Below are positions 44,296-53,689 of a DNA stretch of 64,000 bases, piece after piece. Within the stretch, counting starts at the first letter, position 1; every line of letters begins with the position of its first letter. The stretch is from NCBI RefSeq assembly GCF_008693385.1, contig NZ_CP044066.1:62001-126000 (forward strand). Direction: 5' to 3'. Below the pieces are notes generated by a model. The model saw nothing but the letters and a program-made list of their open reading frames with translations, was not told the origin of the DNA and made no database searches. Source of the stretch: Cupriavidus pauculus (GTDB taxonomy: Bacteria > Pseudomonadota > Gammaproteobacteria > Burkholderiales > Burkholderiaceae). The translations under genes and the position numbers were made by a program.

Positions 44296-44700
44296 ATGAT
44301 GTTTCATCGATTCCTGATCGGATCAACGACCTCTGAGGCTGTGGTGGAGGTTCATCTCATTCAGTCTCTTCCGGCAGACTGGGACGTCCTAGTTCGGATA
44401 GAGACGGGCATCCAGGCTTTGCGCGAGACGCACCAAGCAATCCCTCCCTATCTGCTAGTGCACGATCGATCTTGGCAGCAAGTGGTTTTCCAATGCGAGA
44501 GAATGATCAAAAGGGTTCATCGTTTTTCTTATGATTCACTTCCCGATTTTCTAGACCAGCATATCCGGCACAATTTTCACGCGCACGATTTGCAGGCCTT
44601 GGGTTGCCGGGAACTTTTGAGTGAAAAGCCTGATCCGCCAGCCCCTTTGCGCCAGAAAGCAAGCATTAGGAACACGAGACGTAGCCGCCCGGTGGCATGA
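44296..44700 (+). CDS. Unknown protein in KaiC-like unit
   Basis: A 134-residue protein. The ATG at 44296 (or 44299) follows GGAGG, which decides it over a longer frame from 44206. Sequence MMFHRFLIGSTTSEAVVEVH, then LIQSLPADWDVLVRIETGIQ and a His-rich region DFLDQHIRHNFHAHDLQAL; the C-terminus is basic. No family recognised; it does not look like KaiA or KaiB. It ends 36 bases before the KaiC-like gene, so it is probably the first gene of that operon. Confidence 0.6.
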   Translation: MMFHRFLIGSTTSEAVVEVHLIQSLPADWDVLVRIETGIQALRETHQAIPPYLLVHDRSWQQVVFQCERMIKRVHRFSYDSLPDFLDQHIRHNFHAHDLQALGCRELLSEKPDPPAPLRQKASIRNTRRSRPVA

Positions 44701-44736
44701 ACGTTGCCTCTGGCAGGGGACCAGGGGAATCGAACC

Positions 44737-46212
44737 ATGACGCAATCCGATCGACTAGAAACAGGAATCCGCGGATTGGACACTATCCTCTGCGGAGGCC
44801 TCTTGCGCGGTGCATCGTTTATCGTCCAGGGGAGCCCCGGGGCTGGGAAAACGATACTCGCCAACCAAGTGGCCTTCTTCCAGGCACGGCAGGGAACTCG
44901 GGTCTTGTACGTGACTCTCCTCGCGGAATCCCACGACAGACTTCTTCGGTCACTTTCGGCGTTCGATTTCTACGATGCATCGATCGTCGACACGGAAATA
45001 CTCTATATCAGCTTGTCCAAGGTTCTCCGCGAAGCTGGATTGACCGGGCTCATCCGAGCGCTTCGCACCGAGCTCGTTCGTCAGCGCTGCACCATGCTGA
45101 TCCTGGACGGCTTTCTAATGGCAAAGGATGGCGGCGCGGCGGCGTCAGAGATCAAGACGTTTATCGCGGAGCTTCAGAGTCATGCCGCTCTCATCGGCAG
45201 CACCGTGCTTTTGCTCACTAGTGCGCAGACAGAAGCCGGAAGTTTCGAGCACACGATGGTCGATGGTGTGCTCCAACTCGAGGAAGAATTGGTTGGCATA
45301 CGCGGCGTACGTCTGATTCGCGTTGCAAAGTCTCGCGGCAGCGCATGTGTTGCCGGACTTCATCAGTTCTCCATTTCAAGCGGTGGCATCGAGGTCTTTC
45401 CTCGCCTTGAGGCGCTAGGTAGCACATCAAATGACGAGACGCACGGTATCGAAGAGCGGGTCGCAAGCGGAGTCCAGGGATTCGAAAAGATATCAGGCGG
45501 AGGACTTCTCGGTCCGTCCGTTACCCTCCTTATGGGTCCTCCGGGGAGTGGGAAGACGACATTTGGTCTGAACTTTGTTAGCACCGCTACGCCCGAGTAT
45601 CCAGCGCTGTTCTTCGGTTTTTATGAATCCCCGACACGACTCCGCATAAAGGCCCGGGAGCTTCGCCTCTCAATAGAAACACTTGAGCACGGTGGCGCGC
45701 TCCATGTCTACTGGAATCCGTTGCGCGAGAACCTGCTCGATTTCTTAGGGCACAGACTGCTCGACACCATCCGCACACATCGGATCCGGCGGTTGTTCAT
45801 CGACGGAATCGCGGGCTTCCAGCGCGCCGCGGTCCATCCTGCCCGCCAGATCGAGTTCTACTCCGCTCTTACGACCGAGCTGCGAGAGATGGGCACAACA
45901 ACCGTAGTTTCACTCGAAATGCGCGGCAGTTCTGGATCTGCTCATACGCCGCTGCCAGAGTACTCGAGCTTGATGGAAAACCTGGTGCATTTACGGCATG
46001 TCGTAATCGATGGCGAACTACGGCGCTCGTTTCACATCGTCAAGATGCGAGACAGCGTATTCGACAACGGGCTGCACGAAGTGCACATTGGGCAGGGAGG
46101 GTTGCGCATTGGCGGCCGGCTGGCGATTCCGCCCGATTGCCCTTTCGGGTGTCCTTTGGCCGCCGACTCCGGCCAGCCACTTAAATCCGGGCGCGAGCCA
46201 TGGCAACCGTAG
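44737..46212 (+). CDS. Two-domain KaiC-like ATPase
   Basis: A 491-residue RecA-superfamily protein with two tandem KaiC-type domains. Domain 1 (about 1-235): Walker A GSPGAGKT (about 32-39), a Glu after the next strand in VTLLAESHDRLLRSL, and Walker B LILDGF (about 121-126). Domain 2 (about 245-480): Walker A GPPGSGKT (about 267-274), FGFYESPTRL, and Walker B LFIDGI (about 353-358). Both ATP sites look complete. No KaiA or KaiB is near. The ATG at 44737 follows AGGGGAAT. The stop overlaps the next receiver gene, so coupling is likely. It probably acts as an ATP-driven signalling switch (inference). Confidence 0.85.
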   Translation: MTQSDRLETGIRGLDTILCGGLLRGASFIVQGSPGAGKTILANQVAFFQARQGTRVLYVTLLAESHDRLLRSLSAFDFYDASIVDTEILYISLSKVLREAGLTGLIRALRTELVRQRCTMLILDGFLMAKDGGAAASEIKTFIAELQSHAALIGSTVLLLTSAQTEAGSFEHTMVDGVLQLEEELVGIRGVRLIRVAKSRGSACVAGLHQFSISSGGIEVFPRLEALGSTSNDETHGIEERVASGVQGFEKISGGGLLGPSVTLLMGPPGSGKTTFGLNFVSTATPEYPALFFGFYESPTRLRIKARELRLSIETLEHGGALHVYWNPLRENLLDFLGHRLLDTIRTHRIRRLFIDGIAGFQRAAVHPARQIEFYSALTTELREMGTTTVVSLEMRGSSGSAHTPLPEYSSLMENLVHLRHVVIDGELRRSFHIVKMRDSVFDNGLHEVHIGQGGLRIGGRLAIPPDCPFGCPLAADSGQPLKSGREPWQP

Positions 46213-46565
46213 TCGTCGTCGACGATGAAACTATCAACGCCGATGCGTTGGCTGTCATGCTTGCATTGGAGGGCATCCGGACAATCACTGCAGCTGACGG
46301 CGCGGAGGGGCTGCGAATCATCGCGGCGGAAAAGCCCGACGCCGTCATTACCGACTTCATGATGCCAATCATGTCTGGGCTCGAGATGGCAAAGGCGATG
46401 CGCGCGGATTCTTTGCTCGCGAAAATACCGCTGGTCTTACTCACTGCCGCACAGGCGGAAATCGGATACCGTCACCCTGACCTATTTGATGCGGTGTTCA
46501 AGAAGCCTTGCGCCCCAGGCCACGTGATCGCGAGGCTTCTGGAGCTGATGGCGAGGTCCGCGTAG
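46200..46565 (+). CDS. Single-domain response regulator
   Basis: A 121-residue receiver with no output domain: acidic pocket in MATVVVVDDETINADALAVM, phospho-Asp in AVITDFMMPIMSG (about 51), Thr in LVLLTAAQ and Lys in AVFKKPCAPG. It overlaps the KaiC-like gene by 13 bases, so the two proteins are probably made together and work together. A CheY-like partner for a KaiC-type ATPase is the most likely reading. Confidence 0.88.
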   Translation: MATVVVVDDETINADALAVMLALEGIRTITAADGAEGLRIIAAEKPDAVITDFMMPIMSGLEMAKAMRADSLLAKIPLVLLTAAQAEIGYRHPDLFDAVFKKPCAPGHVIARLLELMARSA

Positions 46566-46867
46566 TTGGTTTCCGGGGCGAGAAAGCGTCGATGCGTCGG
46601 CTACTATCGTCGAAGAGTGCCCCGGTGCTGCGAAGGGCGCCCGCCAACAGGCAAGCTATGTCCTCTCTATCTTCCTGGATTGTTCACTGCTGACTACTTC
46701 GTACGGGCCCTTTGACGAAGCGTACGCCCGTCATTGGCAGCCGAGGCGCGTCGAAGACGCGTGGGCTTGTGTAGGAGGCGCTTTCAGTATATAAATTTAT
46801 CCATAAAACTACGACCTGCGAGAAAGCGGCTTCCTCCAGAGCCAGCACCCCTCAGGACCCTCGCTAC
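46566..46867. other. Intergenic region before the recombinase-like gene
   Basis: About 300 bases. No tRNA or attachment-site repeat was recognised. A short AT-rich patch (TATATAAATTTATC) lies near 46788-46802 and may be part of a promoter. Confidence 0.35.
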
Positions 46868-47782
46868 ATGGATAGTTTGTGGCTAACCGATCCAGGCCGC
46901 GCTTATTCTGACTGGCAGCACCGTGAAGCCGCCGGCGCGGATCGGCGACCATTCTCGGAGCGTTCAATCGTCCAACATCGTGCAATGTTTGATCGGTTTT
47001 ACCGTCACCTTTTGCGGCATGGAGCAACACTATCCAGCTTTGGCCCCGAGCTTCTGGACGGGTTCTGGCTAAACAAAGATGTCGCGGACCACAGCTTGTC
47101 CACGCGCATGCGTTATCTCAAGCTGGTAGACCGTCTGTGCCGGCAGTTGATGCTTGCCGGCGTGCGCACGAGCAACCCTGCCGCAGAACTGGTTCTGCGC
47201 ATGCAGTGGCCGCAGGACGACCCGCCGCTGCATTTCCTGCCCAAGGACGTCGAACTGCGACTGCAGGCCTTTACGCAGCCGGTCGCAGGCGATGACCTTG
47301 TGGCAACTCGATGTCGCGCGATCGTGGCAATGTTTCTCGGTACCGGCGTGACGGCACGAGAAGGCCGGCATGCCCTCATGCATGACTTGCATCTTCGTGG
47401 GCGTTCGCCCTATTTGCACATACCCGCGAAGCGGCCCCGCATTGCTCGAACTGTGCCCGTCGAGCCGTTTGCCATCGCCCCCCTCTCACGGTGGCTGAAA
47501 ATTCGCGGGAGGCTGGCAGTTCAAGGCGAACTCCTATTTACTCTTCGGCAACTGGGTACCCCCGTCACTGACATGAGTTTGGGGAATATTATCCGCACGG
47601 CTTTCGTCAGTATCGGCCACACGGCGGCGGAAATGGGGCCACAGATTCTTCGAAACACGTACAGCCGACGGCTGCTTTCAGAAGGCCTTGCACCCCCGGA
47701 AGTCTCGCTGCGGTTGGGGCTGACCAGTCGCCGTACGGTCGATAGGATTTGCGCAACACTTCCTAGACCACGAAGCGATTAG
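46868..47782 (+). CDS. Tyrosine recombinase-like protein, degenerate active site
   Basis: A 304-residue integrase-like protein. N-terminal SAM-like core-binding region (about 30-110) and a C-terminal catalytic-fold region (about 125-300). The first Arg can be placed in TGVTAREGRHAL and the second in QILRNTYSRRLLSEG, but the usual HxxR His is Gln, the second His position reads LGLTS, and the nucleophile Tyr is absent at the end (SRRTVDRICATLPRP). Strand cleavage is therefore doubtful. Similar Tyr-less proteins occur in Burkholderiales, so this may be a true family with another role. Convergent with a resolvase-like gene. Confidence 0.7.
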   Translation: MDSLWLTDPGRAYSDWQHREAAGADRRPFSERSIVQHRAMFDRFYRHLLRHGATLSSFGPELLDGFWLNKDVADHSLSTRMRYLKLVDRLCRQLMLAGVRTSNPAAELVLRMQWPQDDPPLHFLPKDVELRLQAFTQPVAGDDLVATRCRAIVAMFLGTGVTAREGRHALMHDLHLRGRSPYLHIPAKRPRIARTVPVEPFAIAPLSRWLKIRGRLAVQGELLFTLRQLGTPVTDMSLGNIIRTAFVSIGHTAAEMGPQILRNTYSRRLLSEGLAPPEVSLRLGLTSRRTVDRICATLPRPRSD

Positions 47783-48011
47783 TCGTCAGATGCGTCTCAA
47801 GGAAAAGGCGGCGCTGCTGCAGCGCTTGACCTGCGCGCAAATACCCGTTTGGGTTAGACGTAACGTCAGTCGTCGCACTACGGTGAGCCGTAAGTGAGTA
47901 CTGAACAACGGTACTTTAAGCTGACATTGTGGACAGTGGACGGGTCCCCGTTTGCACATAGACTCAAGTGCCCCTCCCGCTTTTGGAGGGTTTATCCAGT
48001 CTAAATCGGTT

Positions 48012-48037
48012 GCCCGTCTTCGGACGGGCTTTTTTTT
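48012..48037 (+). terminator. Strong intrinsic terminator
   Basis: GCCCGTC, tetraloop TTCG, GACGGGC, then eight T on the plus strand: a perfect 7-bp GC-rich stem. It lies between the convergent recombinase-like and resolvase-like genes and ends plus-strand transcription. Confidence 0.85.
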
Positions 48038-48056
48038 GCGGGTCAAGAGTTCTTAC

Positions 48057-48662
48057 TTACCGTCGCTGGGACTCAACGGTATCGGTCAGTTTCTCATCCC
48101 TGATACGCATGATCGTCTGCCGAGATACGCAGAACGATCGAGCGATCTCGGTAACAGATGCGCCTGTTCGAAGCGATGCGAGGATATCGGTACGCGCCGA
48201 GGCAGAGAGGGTGGGCTTGCGGCCGAGGCGACGTCCAAGCTCCGTAGATGCCGTGGCGCTCTCCTTCATGCGCAAGCTGCGAGTCTGGTAGTCAAGTTGA
48301 CTGACTGCCGCCAATGTAAGCATGGCCGGCGAACAAGCAGATGTCAGGAGATCGCCACCACCCAGCTCTATACATTGGGCGCTCGCACCAAGTGCCTTAA
48401 AACGTTCAAGTGTCTCCAGCACGTCCCGGACATTGCGCCCAAGACTCGCCAACTTCAGCGTGAAAATGGTGTCGCCTGCGCGAATGCGCCGCAGCATACT
48501 TTGCATTCCGGGCCTTTCGAGTGCGGAGCGCGATTGAGACTCACGCTCACACCACGCACGCCGCAGATCTACCACGATGCCCGCCGCGTCGAACGCACGG
48601 ATCTCCTCCTCGAATTCCTCGAGGGTGGCGGCACCATTTGTGTAGAAGTAGTTCGCACTCAT
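48057..48662 (-). CDS. Resolvase-like protein with altered catalytic site
   Basis: A 201-residue protein of the serine recombinase superfamily. C-terminal helix-turn-helix (about 155-195, SVTEIARSFCVSRQTIMRIR) and a resolvase-like core (AGDTIFTLKLASLGRNVRDV, LGASAQCIELGGGDLLTSAC). The N-terminus reads YFYTNGAATLEEF, where active resolvases have YxRVSTxxQ with the nucleophile Ser, and the usual DRLxR reads ASLGR. So the catalytic Ser and one Arg are missing. The ATG at 48662 follows CGGAGATCCC. It may act as a DNA-binding regulator rather than a recombinase (inference). Confidence 0.75.
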   Translation of the reverse strand: MSANYFYTNGAATLEEFEEEIRAFDAAGIVVDLRRAWCERESQSRSALERPGMQSMLRRIRAGDTIFTLKLASLGRNVRDVLETLERFKALGASAQCIELGGGDLLTSACSPAMLTLAAVSQLDYQTRSLRMKESATASTELGRRLGRKPTLSASARTDILASLRTGASVTEIARSFCVSRQTIMRIRDEKLTDTVESQRR

Positions 48663-49640
48663 GGGATCTCCGAGCGGACCATGCATGGCCCGCTCTCTGA
48701 ATCATACTATCTTGCGTATCTCGCATGCTACAGGAGTGGGCCCTCCTTGCAGGGGGCGCAGATGACCTCATGTCAATCGATTAGGAAGGTCCTTGCTGCT
48801 ACCAAGTAGACGGGAGTGGACCGCAGGGTCCCAAGAAGCGTTGTTGATCAACGTGAGGGGAAGACCGCGCCGAAACTCATACTCCTTGCGTAGGGATCAG
48901 CAAGAGAAGACGCGAAAAATTCTGAAGTCGGCCACCCCGCCTACGGGCGGCGGCGGGAACGCATAGCTTCAACACGGATCCCAAATCGCCGTTGCTGTGC
49001 GATTGTTATCGCCAAGCCAGCGCATTAGGAATAAACCCATTCAATCGATTCTCGATGTGAACCAATAATACGTGCCAGTAGGTGCGATCGAGCTGTAGGA
49101 CGCGCTACATCAACCGCCGCAGAGGTTGCGGCTTCACGCGTTGTCGTGGCTTAAGTCCAAGCAGGAAAAATTTGAGTGCACATGCCTCGCCGAAGCCACG
49201 GATATATGTATATCAACAGGCCATATGTCCCTCTCTAACATCACCTGACGCATTTCCTCCTTTCTCGCGGACTCCATCCAACTAATTCCCAGTCATCTTG
49301 AATTTAGTGCACTCCTAATCGACGCATGGTTCGTGCCCCTCGTCTTTCGGTGCTACGGATCCATCCGAGGAACCTTGCACCTGATCCGTCCCCGGAACTG
49401 CGCAGACTTGTAACGCCCAGTCGCTGGACTCTGGTTCTATCCCACGACTCTTACATTGCAAGCAAGCCTAGGCGGCCGCCGCGATGTGCTGGAACCTCGA
49501 GCAGCCAAGTAAGAACCCCCGATGGTTGGCCCTCGTTGCGCTCCAATCAAACGATGTGACCGAACTAATCTCTCATAGCGTCGCGAAGAAACATGCCAGA
49601 TCCGATTCCAGTTGTCGTGCTGGGATGACTGGCCAGGGAC
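48663..49640. other. Long intergenic region
   Basis: About 980 bases downstream of the divergent resolvase start. Several short frames exist, but none combines a ribosome site with family-like sequence. Nothing recognisable was found. Confidence 0.4.
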
Positions 49641-49805
49641 GTGCAGATCAGAAGTCTAAAACTCAGCGCCGCAGTGCTCAAAGACGCCCTACCCCGCGCG
49701 GTCACCACCGCCGAGAACATGCGAATACGAGCCATGATGTACATACGACTGATCAACAAGCAGCTGGCAAGGATGTCTCTTAAGGCCAAGGCCATAGGCT
49801 GCTGA
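49641..49805 (+). CDS. Possible small basic hypothetical protein
   Basis: A 54-residue frame from GTG 49641 (AGGGA just upstream): VQIRSLKLSAAVLKDALPRA, then NMRIRAMMYIRLINKQLARM. It reads as amphipathic and basic. Other frames here look less protein-like. No family is recognised; chance cannot be excluded. Confidence 0.35.
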   Translation: MQIRSLKLSAAVLKDALPRAVTTAENMRIRAMMYIRLINKQLARMSLKAKAIGC

Positions 49806-49950
49806 GGATCGGTTCTGTCTCCGTATGTTAATCACGGCTCGTGCTATCAGTACCCCGCGCTATTCGTGGCAACGGTCTACCGATCTACCGGGCGACGGGC
49901 ATGCAACGCTCCCGCGGAGCCGCCTAGCTTGATAAGGCAGGTCACAGCCA

Positions 49951-50865
49951 TCACGCCGGCAGCGTGGCGTCCCGGTGCCGGAACGCGGCTTGCCGGACGC
50001 AGTGGATGAAGTAGTCGGACGGTGCGCTCAGGATCGCGCCTTCACGTTGCAGCAAAGCCATCTGCAGCGTGGGTGGGTCCTCCGGCAGATTCAATTGGAC
50101 CAACTGAGAGTCGGGGTCGAGAATCAGCACGTGCCGCGTCAGCGCCATCACGGTGTCAACGTTGAGCAGCAACTTGCTCGTCAGCAGGTTCGAGGTGCAA
50201 CGCGTGATGCGGCGGGGCGGCGGCAGGCCATAGCGCGCGAACGCCGCTTCGAGATAGCGCGGAAACTGTTCCGTACCATCGGCGTGCAGCCATTCGGCAT
50301 CCTGCAGCTCGGCGAAGCTGGTCGCGCTGGCATGACGGCTGCCCCGGCGCGTCGCGAAGGCGGTCGGAAACGATAACAGCGGCTCGCAGGTCACGAAGGC
50401 ATCGGCCGGCGGTGCGCCCGGTATCGCCGCCAAAGCGAAGTCCAGGCGGCTATTGCGAAGGTTGTCGAGCAACTTCGGCAGGTTCCACTCGCGGAACTCG
50501 ACGGCCACCTCAGGCATAGCCGAGCGAAACGGCACAAACGCCTCCGCAATTAGCGTAGCACCAGCTAGCGGCGATAGACCGATGCGCAATTGTCCGCCCA
50601 CCACGCCGCGCAACTCCGCCATATCTGCCTCGGCGCGCTCGAACTCATGCACGATCAGACGCGCGCGCGTCAGCAGTCGGCGGCCCTCGTCGGTAATCGA
50701 TACCCCCCACGAGTTGCGAGTGATCAATGACACCCCAACTTCGGATTCCAGCTCGCGCATGGTACGCGTGACGGCAGGCTGACTCACGCACAGGGTTCGC
50801 GCGGCCGCATTGATGCTGCCTTGTTCGGCGATGGCGGTGAGGGCCCGCAAATGGTGCAACTTCAT
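49951..50865 (-). CDS. LysR-family transcriptional regulator
   Basis: A 304-residue LysR-type regulator. N-terminal winged helix-turn-helix (MKLHHLRALTAIAEQGSINA, then AARTLCVSQPAVTRTMRELE) and a C-terminal periplasmic-binding-protein-like effector domain (about 90-300). Divergent from the M20 peptidase gene at 51122 with a 256-base interval, the classic arrangement for a LysR regulator and its target. The effector is unknown. Confidence 0.9.
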   Translation of the reverse strand: MKLHHLRALTAIAEQGSINAAARTLCVSQPAVTRTMRELESEVGVSLITRNSWGVSITDEGRRLLTRARLIVHEFERAEADMAELRGVVGGQLRIGLSPLAGATLIAEAFVPFRSAMPEVAVEFREWNLPKLLDNLRNSRLDFALAAIPGAPPADAFVTCEPLLSFPTAFATRRGSRHASATSFAELQDAEWLHADGTEQFPRYLEAAFARYGLPPPRRITRCTSNLLTSKLLLNVDTVMALTRHVLILDPDSQLVQLNLPEDPPTLQMALLQREGAILSAPSDYFIHCVRQAAFRHRDATLPA

Positions 50866-51121
50866 GTCTACACGGCTCTAGGTAGGGGCGACGATCACGC
50901 GCTCGCGACGCTATAACGCATCGTTATCCACATCCGGATTTATGCGTACTCGCCTGCTAGTTATTTTCATAGCATGACGTCTTTGTATCAACGGCGTTAC
51001 AACGTGTGAAACGCGAGCGAGATACTACCGCGCCCCTGTGGCCGACAGCAACGCATTCCAGGTGTCCGCGCTTACCGGTCGATCGCTTGCAGACACCCCG
51101 TATTCATCAAGAGGAGAAGTC

Positions 51122-52378
51122 ATGAAACGTTTGGTTCTCTGCGCGCTGGCCTTGGCTGCTGCCATAGCAGTCTCGTCCGGGTGTTCCGATAGCAATGCGG
51201 CCAGCCCCACCTATGACAGCGCGCTCGACAGCGCCTCCAGAGCACAACAACCGGCCCTTATGCAGATGCTGGAGCAGTTGGTCAATATCGAAACCGGTAC
51301 AGGCGACCCCGTTGGCATGCCGCAAATGGCTGACTATCTCGCCCAGCAGTTGGCGGGACTCGGCGCGACGGTCAGTCGCCAGCAGGCTGCTGCCGGTGTC
51401 GTCGGCGAGAACATCGTTGGACGGCTCAAGGGCACGGGCTCGGTCAGAATCCTGATGATCGCGCATATGGACACGGTATACCCGCGCGGCTATCTCGCGA
51501 AGGCACCGTTTCGCGTTGACGGCAATCGCGCCTACGGACCAGGCATCGCGGACGACAAAGGCGGCATCGCGGTTATCCTCAATTCGCTCGCTATTCTCAA
51601 GGCGCGCGGCTTCAGCGAGTATGGCGAGATCGTCGTCATGTTCAACACCGACGAAGAGAAGGGCTCCTTCGGTTCGCGCGATCTCATTCAACAGCTGGCG
51701 GCCGGGGCCGACTATGTCATTTCGCATGAGCCCAGCGGCGAAACGGAAGGCATCGGCCTGGCCACCTCGGGTATTGCTTACGTCGAAGCCAAAATCACGG
51801 GCAAGGCGGCCCACGCCGGCGTCGCCCCAGAACTCGGTGTCAACGCGCTGACGGAAGCGGCCGATCTGATTCTGCGCACGCAGGACATCGACGACAAAGC
51901 CAAGGAGATGCGCTTCAACTGGACGCTGGCCAAGGCGGGCAGCGCATCGAATGCGATTCCTGATTCCGCTACACTGAACGCCGACGTCCGCTATGGACGG
52001 AACGAAGACCTCGACGCAATCCAGTCAATGCTTTCCGAGCGGGCGCAACGCAAGCGCCTAGCGGCTGCCACGGTGGAGGTCAGCATCACGCCCGGACGTC
52101 CGGCATTCAACGCCAACGATGGCGGCAAGTTCCTCGCCAGCAAGGCGGCAGCCATCTATCAGGAGCTGGGCTATACGCTGACCGTATCCGATACCCGCAC
52201 CGGTGGCGGCACGGACGCCGCTTACGCAGCGCTCTCAGGAAAACCAGTCGTCGAGAGCATGGGACTGCCCGGCTTCGGTTATCACACCTCGTCGGCGGAA
52301 TACGTGCTGATCGATGCGATCCCGCGTCGCCTTTATCTGAGCACGCGCATGCTGATGGACCTCAGCCGCGGCCGCTGA
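51122..52378 (+). CDS. M20-family peptidase (glutamate carboxypeptidase-like)
   Basis: A 418-residue metallopeptidase similar to carboxypeptidase G2-type enzymes. An N-terminal signal (MKRLVLCALALAAAIAVSSG then Cys) suggests a lipoprotein anchored in the envelope. Zinc/catalytic residues: His in LMIAHMDTVYPRG, Asp in YGPGIADDKGGIA, Glu pair in FNTDEEKGSFG, Glu in ISHEPSGE and His in GFGYHTSSAEY. A dimerisation domain is inserted (about 215-325, with GKAAHAGVAPELGVNA). ATG at 51122 follows AGAGGAG. Probably controlled by the divergent LysR gene. Substrate: likely C-terminal glutamate in small peptides or folates (family knowledge). Confidence 0.9.
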   Translation: MKRLVLCALALAAAIAVSSGCSDSNAASPTYDSALDSASRAQQPALMQMLEQLVNIETGTGDPVGMPQMADYLAQQLAGLGATVSRQQAAAGVVGENIVGRLKGTGSVRILMIAHMDTVYPRGYLAKAPFRVDGNRAYGPGIADDKGGIAVILNSLAILKARGFSEYGEIVVMFNTDEEKGSFGSRDLIQQLAAGADYVISHEPSGETEGIGLATSGIAYVEAKITGKAAHAGVAPELGVNALTEAADLILRTQDIDDKAKEMRFNWTLAKAGSASNAIPDSATLNADVRYGRNEDLDAIQSMLSERAQRKRLAAATVEVSITPGRPAFNANDGGKFLASKAAAIYQELGYTLTVSDTRTGGGTDAAYAALSGKPVVESMGLPGFGYHTSSAEYVLIDAIPRRLYLSTRMLMDLSRGR

Positions 52379-52902
52379 GTATGGAGCTGCCCCATTTAAC
52401 GGATAGCTACCAGATACAGGCAATGGGCGCAATCAAGGGGTTCCAAAAGGCCAGAAATAGGGGCACTGATGCCAACTCGTGGTTACATATACCTACCCGT
52501 GTTTCGCGGGCTTTCCGGCGAGGTCCTGCAGCGCTCGGCGTAGTGCGACCGTGGTGACCTTGTTGAGTCCCTTTTCATGAATCAGGGCCCGTTCGCTCGC
52601 CCACGGGTACCAAAGCTCTTTTTGGCTACGATCATTCCCGCGCTATACCAATCGACCATCAGTATCCGATCGCAAGAGCTGACGGGTCGCCTTGGCGAAT
52701 GGACGAGCGCATCGAGGCGGCCCGATACTCAATGCGCAACCAAAAATGCCTCTTAAAGCATTTTTATACTCGTTTAAGAGGCCAGAAGCTCACAAAGCAC
52801 AAACTTGACTGATCCGGAGAATTTCCTAATGTGAAAATCCGACCGCACCGCGTCCGCTGCGTCTGTTTCGCTGCCCTATGCAGCCCCTAGACTCCCGCTG
52901 AC
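52379..52902. other. Intergenic region with possible gene remnant and 10-bp inverted repeat
   Basis: About 520 bases. On the minus strand from 52659 a frame reads MVDWYSAGMIVAKKS; after a +1 shift near 52615-52625 it continues LWYPWASERALIHEKGLNKV and on to a stop at 52493-52495. This could be a frameshifted small gene. At 52748-52757 and 52773-52782, GCCTCTTAAA and TTTAAGAGGC form a perfect 10-bp inverted repeat around 15 bases, about 120 bases before the next gene. Confidence 0.4.
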
Positions 52903-53205
52903 ATGAACATCGTTCTGCTTCGCAATCAAAGCCGCGCGCTGATTTTGCCTGCTGGCAAGGATCTATTAGCGTGCCCGCCGGTGGTGCGCTATTGGTTAGG
53001 CCAACCGTACTCCGAATGCGTGACCGAACTTACCCCGGACACTCCGATGCCGGGGATTTTTCCACCGCTAGTACTCGCAGAAGTCTTGCAGAAGGGATAT
53101 TGCGCGCTCGATATCTACGGTGTGGTGCGTGCCTTCAAGGAAGCACCGATGGTCGAGGCGAGGGAGCAGGACGCTAGGGATCTGCTGCGACGCGAGAAAC
53201 CTTAG
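52903..53205 (+). CDS. Hypothetical protein
   Basis: A 100-residue protein starting MNIVLLRNQSRALILPAGKD with PPVVRYWLGQPYSECVTELT and a charged helical C-terminus (EAREQDARDLLRREK). No family recognised. Codon use looks real. No strong ribosome site precedes the ATG. The palindrome at 52748-52782 lies upstream. Confidence 0.55.
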   Translation: MNIVLLRNQSRALILPAGKDLLACPPVVRYWLGQPYSECVTELTPDTPMPGIFPPLVLAEVLQKGYCALDIYGVVRAFKEAPMVEAREQDARDLLRREKP

Positions 53206-53404
53206 CCGGAACCCGCTGATAGTCCTGTCAGGCCACGCCCGCAGCTAGGTATGCGCCAGGCCCATCGACGGGCGAAGGCTCAGGCGAGTTGCACAACCTG
53301 ATCGGCATCGCACTCGCCTAACGAGACGACTAACAGTCCGAATAATCCGTTGGATGCCGCCAGGGGCCCTCCGGGCAAACGCGAACCGTCATCCTGCCGG
53401 CTGA

Positions 53405-53689
53405 TCAGCTAAGCTTACGCTGCGGTGGCAAGAGGCCAAATCTGGCCAGCGCCCTAACGTTGGTCTCGACGTACGTGACCATGCCATCGATCTTTATCGC
53501 TAGGTAATGATCGAAGCAGGCTGCGTCTTGCGAGACGGCCACGGTCTCCGCGGCATCGAATGCCGCCAACAGCTTCTCGCGCTCAACGTGCCCTCCCAAC
53601 CAGCCAAACATGCGGATGAACGTGTGAACCTTTGGCCTGCGCGGGATGAGCTTCTCTGCCTCGTCGGCAGTGATAAAAATCTGAGACAT
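53405..53689 (-). CDS. Hypothetical protein
   Basis: A 94-residue protein starting MSQIFITADEAEKLIPRRPK, then VHTFIRMFGWLGGHVEREKL and DHYLAIKIDGMVTYVETN. It looks like a small alpha/beta protein. No family recognised and no strong ribosome site visible. Convergent with the gene at 52903. Confidence 0.55.
   Translation of the reverse strand: MSQIFITADEAEKLIPRRPKVHTFIRMFGWLGGHVEREKLLAAFDAAETVAVSQDAACFDHYLAIKIDGMVTYVETNVRALARFGLLPPQRKLS

Noticed and set aside
46788-46867. tRNA-type attachment site for the recombinase-like gene
   Set aside because: No tRNA cloverleaf or direct repeat could be found next to it, and its active site is degenerate.
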